Position numbers and translations under genes: made by a program
Shown: positions 23,136 to 35,284 of the stretch, piece after piece
How the letters are laid out: the number at the start of each line of letters is the position of its first letter
How positions within the stretch are numbered: position 1 is the first letter of the stretch
Notes under the pieces: generated by a model
Database searches by the model: none
Told to the model about the DNA's origin: nothing
The model's input: only the letters and a program-made list of their open reading frames with translations
Source: Vesta saturnalis
Taxonomy: Eukaryota; Arthropoda; Insecta; Coleoptera; Lampyridae
Assembly: GCA_036346205.1 (NCBI GenBank)
Contig: JARFJB010002009.1
Location: forward strand, 6,078,501-6,142,500
Length of the DNA: 64,000 nucleotides
Reading direction: 5' to 3'

Positions 23136-25470
23136 GAATGTCGCACCACACTTGATTAACTTCTGGGTGCGCCATTGGCTATATTGTTACAAAAGCAACG
23201 TGCCTAATTTTAAACATTTTTCTTTATAGACTTTTTCCATTGGGAAAATGTAATCATATTGTCGTAATGACATACACGAAATTGGCTATCAAAGAGGAAA
23301 TATTTTATTTCTATCGGTAAATTTTATGCTCTTTTAAATTAATTTTTTTGTTTATACATTAATTTGGTTGAAAAAATAATTGTTTTAATAACGGGAGCAA
23401 AATTTGCTTAACTTAGCCTTTGTCGTTTTGTGAGTATATTAATAATCTTTTGGATCTTTTTTTTTTGGTATTTTGTTTAATTTTTAAAATTGATGGATTG
23501 TCGAAGTTAACGTGGGTCGTGTCATTTGTCTTTCTGTGACTTGTTTGTACCTAGATCTATAATATATCTTATAGACTTGATACAAAATCCATTCTGACAA
23601 TAAATTATGTATTTTATTTAACCATTTCATTGTTTTCACTTACATTGTTTACATTTCAAATTTTTCTTTTCAATTATAATGACCAATAATGCAATTGTTA
23701 TGGTCGATGACTACATAGACGAACCTTATTCACATCAGGCAGAAAATCGTTATGGTTAACTGAAATATAAAATTAATAATATTCTATGTAAATTGCAATC
23801 TATTTACTTAACTAGGCGTAACACCTATAAAAATGCAGTTATCGCTTACCCATTGTTTGAATATTATTTTAGACGGATGTTATAAACAATTCCACTTGTC
23901 TCTTCTACATTATGCACTTATAGAATTGACAATACACGTGTTAAATAATGCATAACATTCTTATTTGTAAATAAAACGCTTCATTTAAAAAAAGGTAAGC
24001 TTTGTTACCAAGTTCCATTTCATTTCCCTTCTTTAAAGAAAATCTCATCTTCCATTTTATGAGGCGCTAAATGAAATGATCAAACAAATTGCATACTGCT
24101 TTGTCACATTATCAAGAATTATAGGTATTTTAAAATAATACCCCCATTTATCTAAATTTGTCAGGAATAGTGGAAGCATTACGAAAATTGTTTTTGTACG
24201 TTTAAAATTCTATTTTAATTATTCGAGGGAGATAGCATAAAGTATGCAAAAGTTGATTTTTAATTATTCACGTCTGTTTACATTTCATGCAAAATTACTT
24301 TTTGCAATATTTATTAAACTTGAAATACAAATTTATAAATTTCAAACCTCCATATCTACCTCAACATCTAATGATCCATAAAGCTTCCGTTATTATACCA
24401 CAAAAACATTAATCATTCAGTATGAACTTTAGAGATATTCTCTGTATACGTGACGTTCATTGTAGTTTAATATGGATTTAATGAATCTTGAATCACGTTT
24501 AATGAAAATTAAACAAATTGAGTTAATGGTTCGAAATTATTTATCATTGAATAGAGGAAAACATTTACCTTTCTATTGAAGGAAAAGTATACTAAACAAC
24601 GTGATACAGTTTTCAAGCACTAAAAACACAAATTGGGGGGGCGCTTTCTCGTTTTGTTTAATTCTGTTTAGAATGGCATTTAAAGGTTATATTTGCAACA
24701 TTTTCTTATTTTTGGTTTTAGTAATATGCATAAATGTGTATAGATGACCTTATTTACTTTTATTTAAATGCGGTACGTCTAGAAAGGTTTTACATAATTT
24801 AAAGGCTTGTAATTTACTTGCATCCATCGTTATTTGCAAATATCATAAAATATCTGCGGAGGTTGAAGTAGAGGGACATGGGGAACATCGTTGCATATGA
24901 TTATTACGTTAAACCGGTTAAAAGGTGTAATGTTAAAACTATGTGAGAAGAATTTAAATTGTTGTGCTTCAAATTCGTTATACCGAAGGAACTTGTTAAG
25001 TGATGTAAGTCTGTGATCCAGCAAGTTTTCAGCCGACTCGAAAAATTTTCCCATTTTAAATAAGAAAACGGGCGTAAATTATTTAGAAACTGAAAAATGA
25101 AATATCAAGCACTTATAGATTTATTGCATTTAATTTATAACCTAGATGTACATTGCAATGTGGCATCATCGAATTTTCTTAAATACAATAATACTATACA
25201 AATCGAAATAAGGTTTTTTCAGATTTGAATCCGTGATCTAATTTGCTCTTTATATTCTAACCTCTTGACTTTGAATATAAGTTTATATTCTAAGCACTTT
25301 CAAAGAAACGGTTTAATACCTGAATAGAAGCGGTCTTGTTCAAGATTGCAATACAGTTATTTAATGTCAAAGTATAGCTAATTGTATACGTTTTTATTTA
25401 ATTTTTCTTATTTACTTCTTTAAGAATACCCTATAAGTAATATTTTTGTAATGCTTTATATGACTAGAAG
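23136..25470. other. AT-rich DNA without recognised genes
   Basis: The only ORF of note is minus 24830-25054 (74 codons, starts MGKFFESAENLLDHRL). It has no domain that I can name and no splice or promoter context. A 26-codon plus-strand ORF at about 23679 (MTNNAIVMVDDYIDEPYSHQ) is also unassigned. No repeats stand out. Confidence 0.35.
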
Positions 25471-25493
25471 TCACATAAGTAGAACCCGACACC

Positions 25494-25530
25494 GCCGCCA
25501 TCTTGGATTTTACGTCACAGCCCACGTGGA
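25494..25530. promoter_or_regulatory. YY1-like and CRE-like motifs at left end of large element
   Basis: GCCGCCATCTTGG (25494-25506) is the reverse complement of the YY1/Pho consensus (CAAGATGGCGGC). It is followed by TACGTCAC, a one-mismatch CRE, and CCCACGTGG, a perfect E-box. Whether the element uses them as promoter is inference. Confidence 0.5.
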
Positions 25531-25544
25531 CCGTTTCCACCCAT

Positions 25545-25945
25545 TTTACACGCTTACGTGTGAGCCCTGATTTTCAACCCTATTTTTCGCTCACGTGTGA
25601 GACCGGATTTTCCACCCTATTTTTACACATCCACGTGTGAGACAGGATTTTCCACCTTATTTTTACACGCTTACGTGTAGGACGCATTTTTTCACCTATT
25701 TTTGCACATCCACGGTGAAGTCAACCCTAATTTCTGCACACCTCGTGTGAGACCGTATTTTAACCCTGCTGGAAATTTTATCCCTAATTATTTAGTGACC
25801 GAGTGAGACAGGATTTTACCTTATTTTTACACAGCGTGATACCGTGTTTACCAATATTTATGTCTAGGACACTACCCCCTATTTTTGCACATCCACGTGT
25901 AGACCGTGTTTTCAACCCTAAACTCGCTTACATGAAGGACCGTAT
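25545..25945 (+). repeat. ACGTG minisatellite, about 41-bp unit (left)
   Basis: About nine degenerate units of the form (C/T)ACGTGTGAGACCGG, ATTTTCCACCCTA and TTTTTACACGC. Alternate units carry CACGTG (E-box) or TACGTG. Units beyond 25720 are increasingly truncated. Confidence 0.85.
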
Positions 25946-28177
25946 TACTTATTATTATCTTTGGGGTTAAACCTTATTTAAGGACCTTTTGAGCAGAGCT
26001 AACGCGAGGACAGGGGTGGGAGCTGGTCTTGGCTTAGAACTGATTTAGGGTTGGAGCAGGTGGTTAGGGTTATTCTTAGGATGTGGTAAGATTCTGTTAT
26101 ATTAAGAACAGTGCCCCTGGAGGTTAGGCAAATGCACACGCTACAATGAAATTAATTCAAGATAATATTAAAATTATCGTAGTGCTTTAAAATGAATGTT
26201 GTATTATAGGAGTTCTAAATAGTCGACATCGTGGGCTTCTAACTGCTTCGCCCCTGGGGTAAATAACTTATAAGACGTGTAGAGCTTAGCTATCTGCAAT
26301 AATGTAGTTTTAACTTACTACAGTGAGGCCTTCGCCTGTCATAAAATTGTATTCTAATAAGGGGTTCTTGTAAGGCAGGACTTGTATCAGGGTCTGCTGG
26401 CCTTTGAGTTAAAATTGATTTAAGTGCCATCTAGGCGTAAAGACTAATGAACATTTTCTCAGAAGCTGATGATGCACAACCTCTCTCAGCTCATGCTCCT
26501 CTCTTCTCTTTACACATCACAAACGAATCAATTAATTAGTCAATCAAACACGTTCGATCATCAGATAAAACTCAATCAATCAACCGAAATTATGTCTTAC
26601 AGTTAGCGGAAAATAGATTACAGTTCAAATGCAAAACAATATGACGTGAAATAATAAATAATTTCTACCCTAATGGAATGATGCTTTTATAGGCAGATCC
26701 TCTAAACAGCCCACCACATTAAACATCATATCTGATTTATTTGCATGTTTAATTACACACAAAACTATTTAATTGTAACGTGTTCATTAACATAAAACCC
26801 GTTAAAAAAATTACTTATATATAACATAATTAAATTAAAATTAACATGTTTTAAGAATATCAGGTTGATATAACGGAAATAAAGGCAAAAGGTTTTAATT
26901 TTATTATATACATGAATTAACAAAACTATAAGTTTAAAACCGTGCGTACCTACTTTTGTAGAGTTGATCTTATGTCGTTATCCTATAAGCATGATAATAC
27001 ATTTTAAAATCTTTATAGGCATTTTGAACAATATCAGGTAAAAACATAGATAAAATAATACGCTACCTTTAAATTTTCTTCAATATGCAAACTGAATTTT
27101 TATACACGTACTCACTAAAACATGCTTTGTGAATGGCTATAAACAGCCCATTACATATCGGACATTAACTATTTAGAAAGTAATACAGAAAAACCTGAAT
27201 TCGTATTTAATAATTATTTATTACAGAAATTTACATTCAAAACACAAATATTTTAAAACGTCTAATACCACTAATGTTGCATCATAATAAAAAACTCATT
27301 ATACAGTGAACATACTTAAAATATGTAACTTTATACGACGTCTATTATTACATGAGATGGATTATTCTTAAATTTAATTGATTTCGTTCCACAACCGTTC
27401 GAAATCTTGCTTCTTCGCGATATCAAAAGCTATACTAGTGATACTAAAGTATAATAGCGATAGCTACATTGCTAACGATTATTGATGTTTTTTGCATGAG
27501 ATTTTTGAATGAGACAGCCTGCAAGGTATTTTTTAAAAAAGCTTCACTCTCACGAGATCAAACGAGATTTTGAGATACAATCTCATCATCGCACCTTGAA
27601 CGATTATATTGTAACCTAAAAGCAAGCTATACCCTAATAGTTTTTAAATTATTACATGGACACGAGGTTTTAAATTAAATTTTCAACGGCCTAATGCACA
27701 CTTAAAACCTTTAAGTCGCTTTGGGTTGTACCGTATTCACTTTTTCAATTTTATCTGCACTCTGTTTCGGGCTGTAGTACGTTTTCTAATACATAAACAG
27801 AATCTTCAATACTGTGATACGTGTAGCAGCAAAAAATTAGCTAGTTAGTTTCACCTCTATATTACTTTACATGCAATTTTATCATAAATAAATACATCCA
27901 AAAAGCTAATTAAACATAACCCACCCGGTATAGCAAGCCGCTTCCAATTATAGCCTTTCAAACAATAGGGCCTTCAACTACAAAATCGAACACTGCTTCG
28001 CACGAGGATCCGAAAACACGTACGCACGCCCACGAAACACACGCCGCACACGCAAGCTGCACGACATCGCACGCGCCACGGCGCCTCGTACGCACGCACG
28101 CTAGAACGTACGCACGTCGCACGTCGCACGTCACACGTACGCGGTTCGCACGACCGTACGTACGCTCGCACGCACGT

Positions 28178-28219
<42 letters not shown>

Positions 28220-28740
28220 CACAAAGCGAAACTTGTAAACCAAACATGAATCAAGACGATGGAGCACCGCTAGAAAACAGGTTTATTAACAAAACCGAAG
28301 GAAAGCTTAACGTTTGAAAATATTAAAAACACATATTATTTAATAACATGCTTTATCGGTTTCTTCTTCTTGAACCGTGAGTCCCTCATCATCATCATGA
28401 TTTTGAGATTTGCCCTTCTTCATAGCTCTTCTTCTTCTTAGAACCATCATCTGGATGGATACAGCTCAATCATTCATCTTGAACGGTTGTAATAGTTTAT
28501 TAACAAGTCAGTTTAATGTGCTGATGTTGGCTCATAAACAGGAGAATACATTATAGTAATGCTCACTCGATGACAGTTACACTTTAAAGAGCGAAACACA
28601 CGAGAAACGAGAACGCAGCTAGCCTTTGGTCTTGTGCGAAGCGTGCTCGTCAATGTTCGGTAGAATCGGACATCTTCGGGGATGTCTGAAGTATTGACCT
28701 AACCACACTCTAACATAGCCCTGGGGCATGTTTATAAATC
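25946..28740 (-). repeat. Left arm of the giant inverted repeat
   Basis: This is the reverse complement of 28915-32239 apart from scattered indels. Clear anchors are the AGCACCGCTAGAAAACAGG block (28260) against CCTGTTTTTTCTAGCGGTGC (29490), the CA microsatellite against the TG microsatellite, and the TTGATATCGCGAGAAG type segment (27415 against 30450). The short ORF of the right arm is present here too but broken. Confidence 0.85.
28010..28216. repeat. CA microsatellite plus CG-rich alternating tract (left arm)
   Basis: (CA)n at 28182-28216 adjoins about 170 bp dominated by ACGTACG/GCACGC-type alternating purine-pyrimidine sequence, very CpG-rich in an AT-rich locus. The CVCVCV-type ORFs across it are repeat artefacts. 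Confidence 0.85.
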
Positions 28741-28914
28741 TAAACGCCTCTTTTATGATCGAGCTGTTTTCCTAAGACGTTAGAACAGTTGTTTGCTAAG
28801 CGTGCTCGTCAATGTCAGATCGGAATCGATGGATTGATTACCAACTCATAGACCCTGATATGTTTATAAATCTTAACGCCTCTTTTATGGTCGAGGCATT
28901 TCCTCCTAAGACGG
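28741..28914. other. Centre of the giant palindrome
   Basis: This spacer separates the two arms. It is not wholly unique. Its 28790-28890 part is a diverged copy of the arm-tip sequence (shares GCGTGCTCGTCAATGT and the TTTATAAATCT.AACGCC segment). So arm tips were duplicated more than once. Confidence 0.6.
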
Positions 28915-29086
28915 CGCAGCTCGATCATAAAAGAGGCGTTTAGATTTATAAACATGCCCCAGGGCTATGTTAGAGTGTGGTTAGGTCAATACTTCAGACA
29001 TCCCCCGAAGATGTCCGATTCTACCCGAACATTGACGAGCACGCTTACGCACAAGACCAAAGGCTAGCTGCGTTCTCGTTTCTCGT

Positions 29087-29407
29087 GTGTTTCGCTCTTT
29101 AAAGTGTAACTGTCATCGAGTGAGCATTACTATAATGTATTCTCCTGTTTATGAGCCAACATCAGCTGACATTAGAGATTTTACTGACTTGTTAATAAAC
29201 TATTACAACATAACCGTTCAAGATAATGATGAAAGCGATGACGTGGTTGAGCTGGGTGTATCTCACATCCAAGATGATGGTTCACAGAAGAGAAAGAAGA
29301 GCTATGAGGTAGGGAGAAGGGCAAATCTCAAAATCATGATGATGATGATGAGGACGACTCACGGTTCAAGAAGAAGAAGAAAACCGATAAAGCATGTTAT
29401 TAAATAA
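29087..29407 (+). CDS. Unassigned ORF in the large element, probably partial
   Basis: This is the only coding-looking stretch in the arms: 106 codons, or about 90 if read from the internal Met (MYSPVYEPTSADIRDF). It is rich in acidic residues (DNDESDDVVE) and ends in a basic tail. I do not recognise a domain. The inverted copy (28380-28560) preserves the same amino-acid flavour but with different small indels. Upstream (28930-29085) both arms can be read as coding only if different single-base indels are allowed, so the true ORF may be longer. It lies next to the TG/CG tract. It could be the tail of a transposase or accessory protein. Function is unknown. Confidence 0.35.
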   Translation: MFRSLKCNCHRVSITIMYSPVYEPTSADIRDFTDLLINYYNITVQDNDESDDVVELGVSHIQDDGSQKRKKSYEVGRRANLKIMMMMMRTTHGSRRRRKPIKHVIK

Positions 29408-29571
29408 TAATGATGTATTGTTGTTTATAATAATAATAATAATAATATATTTTCAAAACGTTAAGCTTTCCTTCGGTTTTGTTAATAAACCTGTTTTTTC
29501 TAGCGGTGCTCCATCGTCTTGATTCATGTTTGCAAGTTTACAAGTTTTTCGCTTTAGCGTGTTTTCGCGCT

Positions 29572-29574
<3 letters not shown>

Positions 29575-29621
<47 letters not shown>

Positions 29622-29792
29622 CGTACGTACGGTCGTGCGAACGCGCGTACGTGTACGTGCGCAGCGTGCGTACGTTCGTGCGAGCGTGCGTGCTACGTGA
29701 GCGCTCGCACGGCTGCGTACGTGCGATCGTACGTGCGAGCTTGCGTGCGAACGTGTGTGCTTACGTGGTGCGTGCGTACGTGTTTTTCGTTT
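29575..29792. repeat. TG microsatellite plus CG-rich alternating tract (right arm)
   Basis: (TG)n at 29575-29617 is followed by about 170 bp of almost strictly alternating purine-pyrimidine sequence (GCGTACGTGCG motifs). It mirrors 28010-28216. The three overlapping ORFs here are artefacts. Confidence 0.85.
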
Positions 29793-32239
29793 GATCCTCG
29801 TGCTAAAGCAGTGCTAGTCGATTGTATGTAGTTGTAGGCCCTATTGTGTTGACTAAGAGCTATAATTGGAAGCGTTGCTTGCTATACCCTGGCCGTGGAG
29901 TTATGTTTAATTAGCTTTTTGACAGATGTATTTATTTATGATAAGATCAGGCTTGCATGTAAAGTAATATAGAGGTGAAACTAACTAGCTAATGTGTTTT
30001 GCTGCTACACGTATCACAGTATTGAAGATTCTGTTTATGTATTAGAAAACGTACTACAGCCTCGAAACAGAGTGCAGATAAAATTGAAGAAAGTGAATAC
30101 GGTACAACTTCGACTAGCAGACTTAAAGGTTTTAAGTGTACAGCATTCCCAGAGCGGCGTTGAAATCATTTAATTTAGAGCTAACCTCGTGTCCATGTAA
30201 TAATGTCTGATAAACTATTAGGGTTATTAGCTTGCTTTATAGGTTACAATATAATCGTTCAAGGTGCAGATGATGAGGCGATTGTATCTCAAAATCTCGT
30301 TTGATCTTGTGAGATGTGTATAGCTTTTCTTAAAAATACCTGCGAGGCTGTCTCATTCAAAAAATCTCATGCAAAAAACATCAATAATCGTTAGCAATGT
30401 AGCTGTATCCGCTATTATACTTACTTAATGTATCACTAGTATAGCTTTTTTGATATCGCGAGAAGAAGCAAGATTTCGAACGGTTGTAGGAACGAAATCA
30501 ATTAAATTTAAGAATAATCCCATCTCTATGTAATAATAGACGTCGTATAAAGTTACATATTTTAAGTATTTAATATGTAATCACTGTATAATGAGTTTTT
30601 ATTATTATGATGCAACATTAGTGGTATTAGACGTTTTTAAAATATTTGTGTTTTTGAATGTAAATTTCGTAAGTAAACATAATTATTAAATACGAATTCA
30701 GGTTTTTCTGTATTACTTTCTAAATAGTTAATGTCCGATATGTAATGGCTGTTTATAGCCATTCACAAAGCATGTTTTAGTGAAGTACGTTAAAAAATTC
30801 AGTTTAGTATTGAAGAAAAACTTCTAAAGGTGAGCGTATTATTTTAATCTATGTTTTTACCTGATATTGTTAACAAAATGCCTATAAAGATTTTTAAAAT
30901 GTATTATCATGCTTATAGGATAACGACATAAGATCAACTCTACAAAATAGTAGGTACGCACGGTTTTAAACTTATAGTTATTGTTAATTCATGTATAATA
31001 ATAAACCATTAAAACCTTTTGCCTTTTATTTCCGTTATATCAACCTGATATTCTTAAAACATGTTAATTTTAATTTAACTCTATGTTATATATAAGTAAT
31101 TATTACTTTTTTTAACGGGTTTTTACAGCTGTTAATGAACACGTTACAATTAAATAGTTTTGTGTGTATGTAATTAAACATGCAAATAAATCAGATATGA
31201 TGTTCCTAATGTATAGGTGGCTGTTTAGAGGATCTGCCTATACATAAAGCATCATTCCATTAGGGTAGAAATTATTTATTATTTCACGTCATATTGAATT
31301 ACACTTTAATGCATTCAGTTTGAACTGTAATCTATTTTCCGCAACTGTAAGACATAATTTCGGTTGATTGATTGAGTTTATCTGATGATCGAACGGATTT
31401 GTTTGAGATTGACTAATTAATTGATTCGTTTGTGAGTGTGTGAGAAAGAGAGAGGGGAGCAGGAAACAGCATAGAGCTGAGAGAGGTGCATCATCAGCTT
31501 CTGTTATAGAAAATGTTCATTAGTCTTTACGCCGCTAGATGGCACTAAATCAATTTTAACTCAAAGGGCCAGGGCAGACCTGATACAAGTCCTGCCTTAC
31601 AAGAACCCTTATTAGAATACAATTTTTGTATGACAGGGCGAAGGCCTACAGCTGTAAGAATAAGTTAGAACCTACATATAATTGCACCAAGCCACGATAG
31701 GGCTAAGCTCTACACTTGTCTTATAAGGTTAGGTTCCATACCACCTTAGCCAGGGGCGAAGGCCTGAGAACAAGTTGAGAAGCCCTACACGTGTAAGAAC
31801 CTCCTTATTAGAATTACAACATTTGGTCATTTTAAAGCAATAGCACCGATAATTTTAATAATAATATCTTATTAATTATGCAATTCCACATTGTATGCGT
31901 GTGCATTTGCCTAACCTCCAGGGGCACTGTTCTTAATATAACCAGAAGGTCCTTAACACCACCAAATAACCCTAAGAATAACCCTAGACCAGCCCCACCC
32001 TAAGCTCCAACCCTAAATACAGTTCTAAGCCAAGACCAGCTCCCACCCCTGTCCTCGTTAGCAAAAGTCCTAGCTGTCAAAAGGTCCTTAATAACCATAA
32101 GGTTTAACCCCAAAAGAAATAAAAAATAAGGGTAATACGGTCCTTCATGTAAGGAAAAAAATAATTAGGGTTGAAAACACGGTCTCACACGTGGATGTGC
32201 AAAAATAGGGTGAAAATAGATGTCCTATACGTAAGCGAG

Positions 32240-32433
32240 TTCAAGAAGAAGAAAACCGATAAAGCATGTTATTAAATAATGATGTATTGTTTTATAATAA
32301 TAATAATATATTTTTCAAAACGTTAAGCTTTCCTTCGGTTTTGTTAATAAACCTGTTTTTTCTAGCGGTGCTCCATCGTCTTGATTCATGTTTGCAAGTT
32401 TACAAGTTTTTCGCTTTAGCGTGTTTTCGCGCT

Positions 32434-32477
<44 letters not shown>

Positions 32478-34915
32478 CGTACGTACGGTGCGAACGCGCG
32501 TACGTGTGAGTCGTACGTGCGGCGTCGTTCGTGCGAGCGTGCGTGCGTACAGTCGACGCTGCGTACGTGCGATCGTACGTGCGCTGCGTGGAATGCTTAC
32601 GTGGGTGCGTGCACGTGTTTTTCGTTTGATCCTCGTGCTAAGCAGTGCTAGTCGATTGTATGTAGTTGGCTATTGTGTTGACTAAGAGCTATAATTGGAA
32701 GCGTTGCTTGCTATACTGGCCGTGGAGTTATGTTTAATTAGCTTTTTGACAGATGTATTTATTTATGATAAGATCAGGCTTGCATGTAAAGTAATATAGA
32801 GGTGAAACTAACTAGCTAATGTGTTTTGCTGCTACACGTATCACAGTATTGAAGATTCTGTTTATGTATTAGAAAACGTACTACAGCCTCGAAACAGAGT
32901 GCAGATAAAATTGAAGAAAGTGAATACGGTACAACTTTAGCAGACTTAAAGGTTTTAAGTGTACAGCATTCCCAGAGCGGCGTTGAAATCATTTAATTTA
33001 GAGCTAACCTCGTGTCCATGTAATAATGTCTATAAACTATTAGGGTTATTAGCTTGTTATAGGTTACAATATAATCGTTCAAGGTGCAGATGATGAGGCG
33101 ATTGTATCTCAAAATCTCGTTTGATCTTGTGAGATATAGAAGGCTGTCTCATTCAAAAATCTCATGCAAAAACATCAATAATCGTTAGCAATGTAGCTGT
33201 ATCCGCTATTATACTTAATGTATCACTAGTATAGCTTTTTGATATCGCGAGAAGAAGCAAGATTTCGAACGGTTGTAGGAACGAAATCAATTAAATTTAA
33301 GAATAATCCCATCTCTATGTAATAATAGACGTCGTATAAAGTTACATATTTTAAGTATTTAATATGTAATCACTGTATAATGAGTTTTATTATTATGATG
33401 CAACATTAGTGGTATTAGACGTTTTAAAATATTTGTGTTTTGAATGTAAATTTCGTAAGTACAACATTATTAAATACGAATTCAGGTTTTCTGTATTACT
33501 TTCTAAATAGTTAATGTCCGATATGTAATGGCTGTTTATAGCCATTCACAAAGCATGTTTTAGTGAAGTACGTAGTATAAAAATTCAGTTTAGCATATTG
33601 AAGAAAAACTTCTAAAGGTGAGCGTATTATTTTAATCTATGTTTTTACCTGATATTGTTAACAAAATGCCTATAAAGATTTTTAAAATGTATTATCATGC
33701 TTATAGGATAACGACATAAGATCAACTCTACAAAATAGTAGGTACGCACGGTTTTAAACTTATAGTTATTGTTAATTCATGTATAATAATAAACCATTAA
33801 AACCTTTTGCCTTTTATTTCCGTTATATCAACCTGATATTCTTAAAACATGTTAATTTTAATTTAACTCTATGTTATATATAAGTAATTATTACTTTTTT
33901 TAACGGGTTTTTACAGCTGTTAATGAACACGTTACAATTAAATAGTTTTGTGTGTATGTAATTAAACATGCAAATAAATCAGATATGATGTTCTAATGTA
34001 TAGGTGGCTGTTTAGAGGATCTGCCTATACATAAAGCATCATTCCATTAGGGTAGAAATTATTTATTATTTCACGTCATATTGAATTACACTTTAATGCA
34101 TTCAGTTTGAACTGTAATCTATTTTCCGCTAACTGTAAGACATAATTTCGGTTGATTGATTGAGTTTATCTGATGATCGAACGATTTGTTTGAGATTGAC
34201 TAATTGATTGTTTGTGGTGTGAGAAAGAGAGAGGGGAGCAGGAAACAGCATAGAGCTAGAGAGTGTGCATCATCAGCTTCTGTTATAGAAAATGTTCATT
34301 AGTCTTTACGCCGCTAGATGGCACAAATCAATTTTAACTCAAAGGGCCAGGGCGCAGACCCTGATACAAGTCCTGCCTTACAAGAACCTTATTAGAATAC
34401 AATTTTGTATGACAGGGCGAAGGCCTACAGCTGTAAGAATAAGTTAGAACCTACATATAATTGCCAACCACGATAGGCTAAGCTCTACACTTCTTATAAG
34501 GTTAGGTTCATACCATAGCCAGGGGCGAAGGCCTAGAACAAGTTGAGAAGCTACACGTGTCACAAGAACCTCCTTATTAGAATTACAACATTTGGTCATT
34601 TAAACAATAGCACCGATAATTTTAATAATAATATCTTATATTATGCAATTTCCACATTGTATGCGTGTGCATTTGCCTAACCTCCAGGGGCACTGTTCTT
34701 AATAAACCAGAAGGTCCTTCACAAAATAATAGAATACCCTAGACCAGCCCCTAAGCTCCAACCCTAAATCAGTTCTAAGCCAAGACCAGCTCCCACCCCT
34801 GTCCTCGTTAGCAAAAGGGGGGGGGGGTTTTTTTTTTTTTTTTAGGGTTGAAAACACGGTCTCACACGTGGATGTGCAAAATAGGGTGAAAATAGATGTC
34901 CTATACGTAAGCGAG
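32240..34915 (+). repeat. Extra direct copy of the right arm, deletion-rich
   Basis: It repeats 29365-32239 from TTCAAGAAGAAGAAAACC to GTCCTATACGTAAGCGAG. It is 2676 bp against 2875 bp. The difference is made of many small deletions (for example loss of CC in the GTAGG(CC)CTATTG segment, and of CTT in AGCTTG(CTT)TATAGG). It contains its own TG/CG tract at 32438-32625. Confidence 0.85.
34817..34843. other. 11-G then 16-T homopolymer junction
   Basis: A run of 11 G followed at once by 16 T replaces about 100 bases present at the equivalent place of the right arm (about 32068-32165). It looks like a consensus or gap-filling artefact rather than biology. Confidence 0.6.
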
Positions 34916-35275
34916 TAAAAATAATTAGGGTTGAAAACACGGTATCACGCGGATGTGTAAAATAAGGGTGGAAAATCCTGTCTCACTGTACGCGTATAAA
35001 AATAATTAGGATAAAATTTAGCAGGGTTGAAAATACGGTCTCACACGAGGATGTGCAGAAATTAGGGTTGAAAATGCGGTCTCACATGGATGTGCAAAAA
35101 TAGGTGAAAATCGTCCTCACGTAAGCGTGTAAAAATAAGGGTGGAAAATCCTGTCTCACGTGGATGTAAAAATAAGGGTGGAAAATCCGGTCTCACGTGA
35201 GCGTGTAAAAATAAGGGTTGAAAATCAGCTCACACGTAAGCGTAAAATAAGGGTGGAAAACCGGTCCCCACGTGG
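34850..35275 (-). repeat. ACGTG minisatellite, about 41-bp unit (right)
   Basis: Inverted counterpart of 25545-25945, about ten units (GGTGGAAAATCCGGTCTCACG and GTGTAAAAATAAGG). Units nearest the end are the most regular. The plus-strand ORF 35160-35384 is a product of the repeat. Confidence 0.85.
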
Positions 35276-35284
35276 GCGGGCTTG

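Larger units (their letters stand above)
28915..32239 (+). repeat. Right arm of the giant inverted repeat
   Basis: Inverted counterpart of 25946-28740, ending inside the ACGTG minisatellite at ..ATACGTAAGCGAG (32239), where it is joined directly to the start of the extra copy. It contains the 29087-29407 ORF, the TG/CG tract and the C-rich block at 31910-32090. Confidence 0.85.

Noticed and set aside
27974..28267. Cys/Val/Arg-rich ORFs over the CA/TG tracts (also 29479-29831, 32266-32685)
   Set aside because: They are generated by dinucleotide repeats and CG alternation, appear in several frames, and carry no conserved motif.
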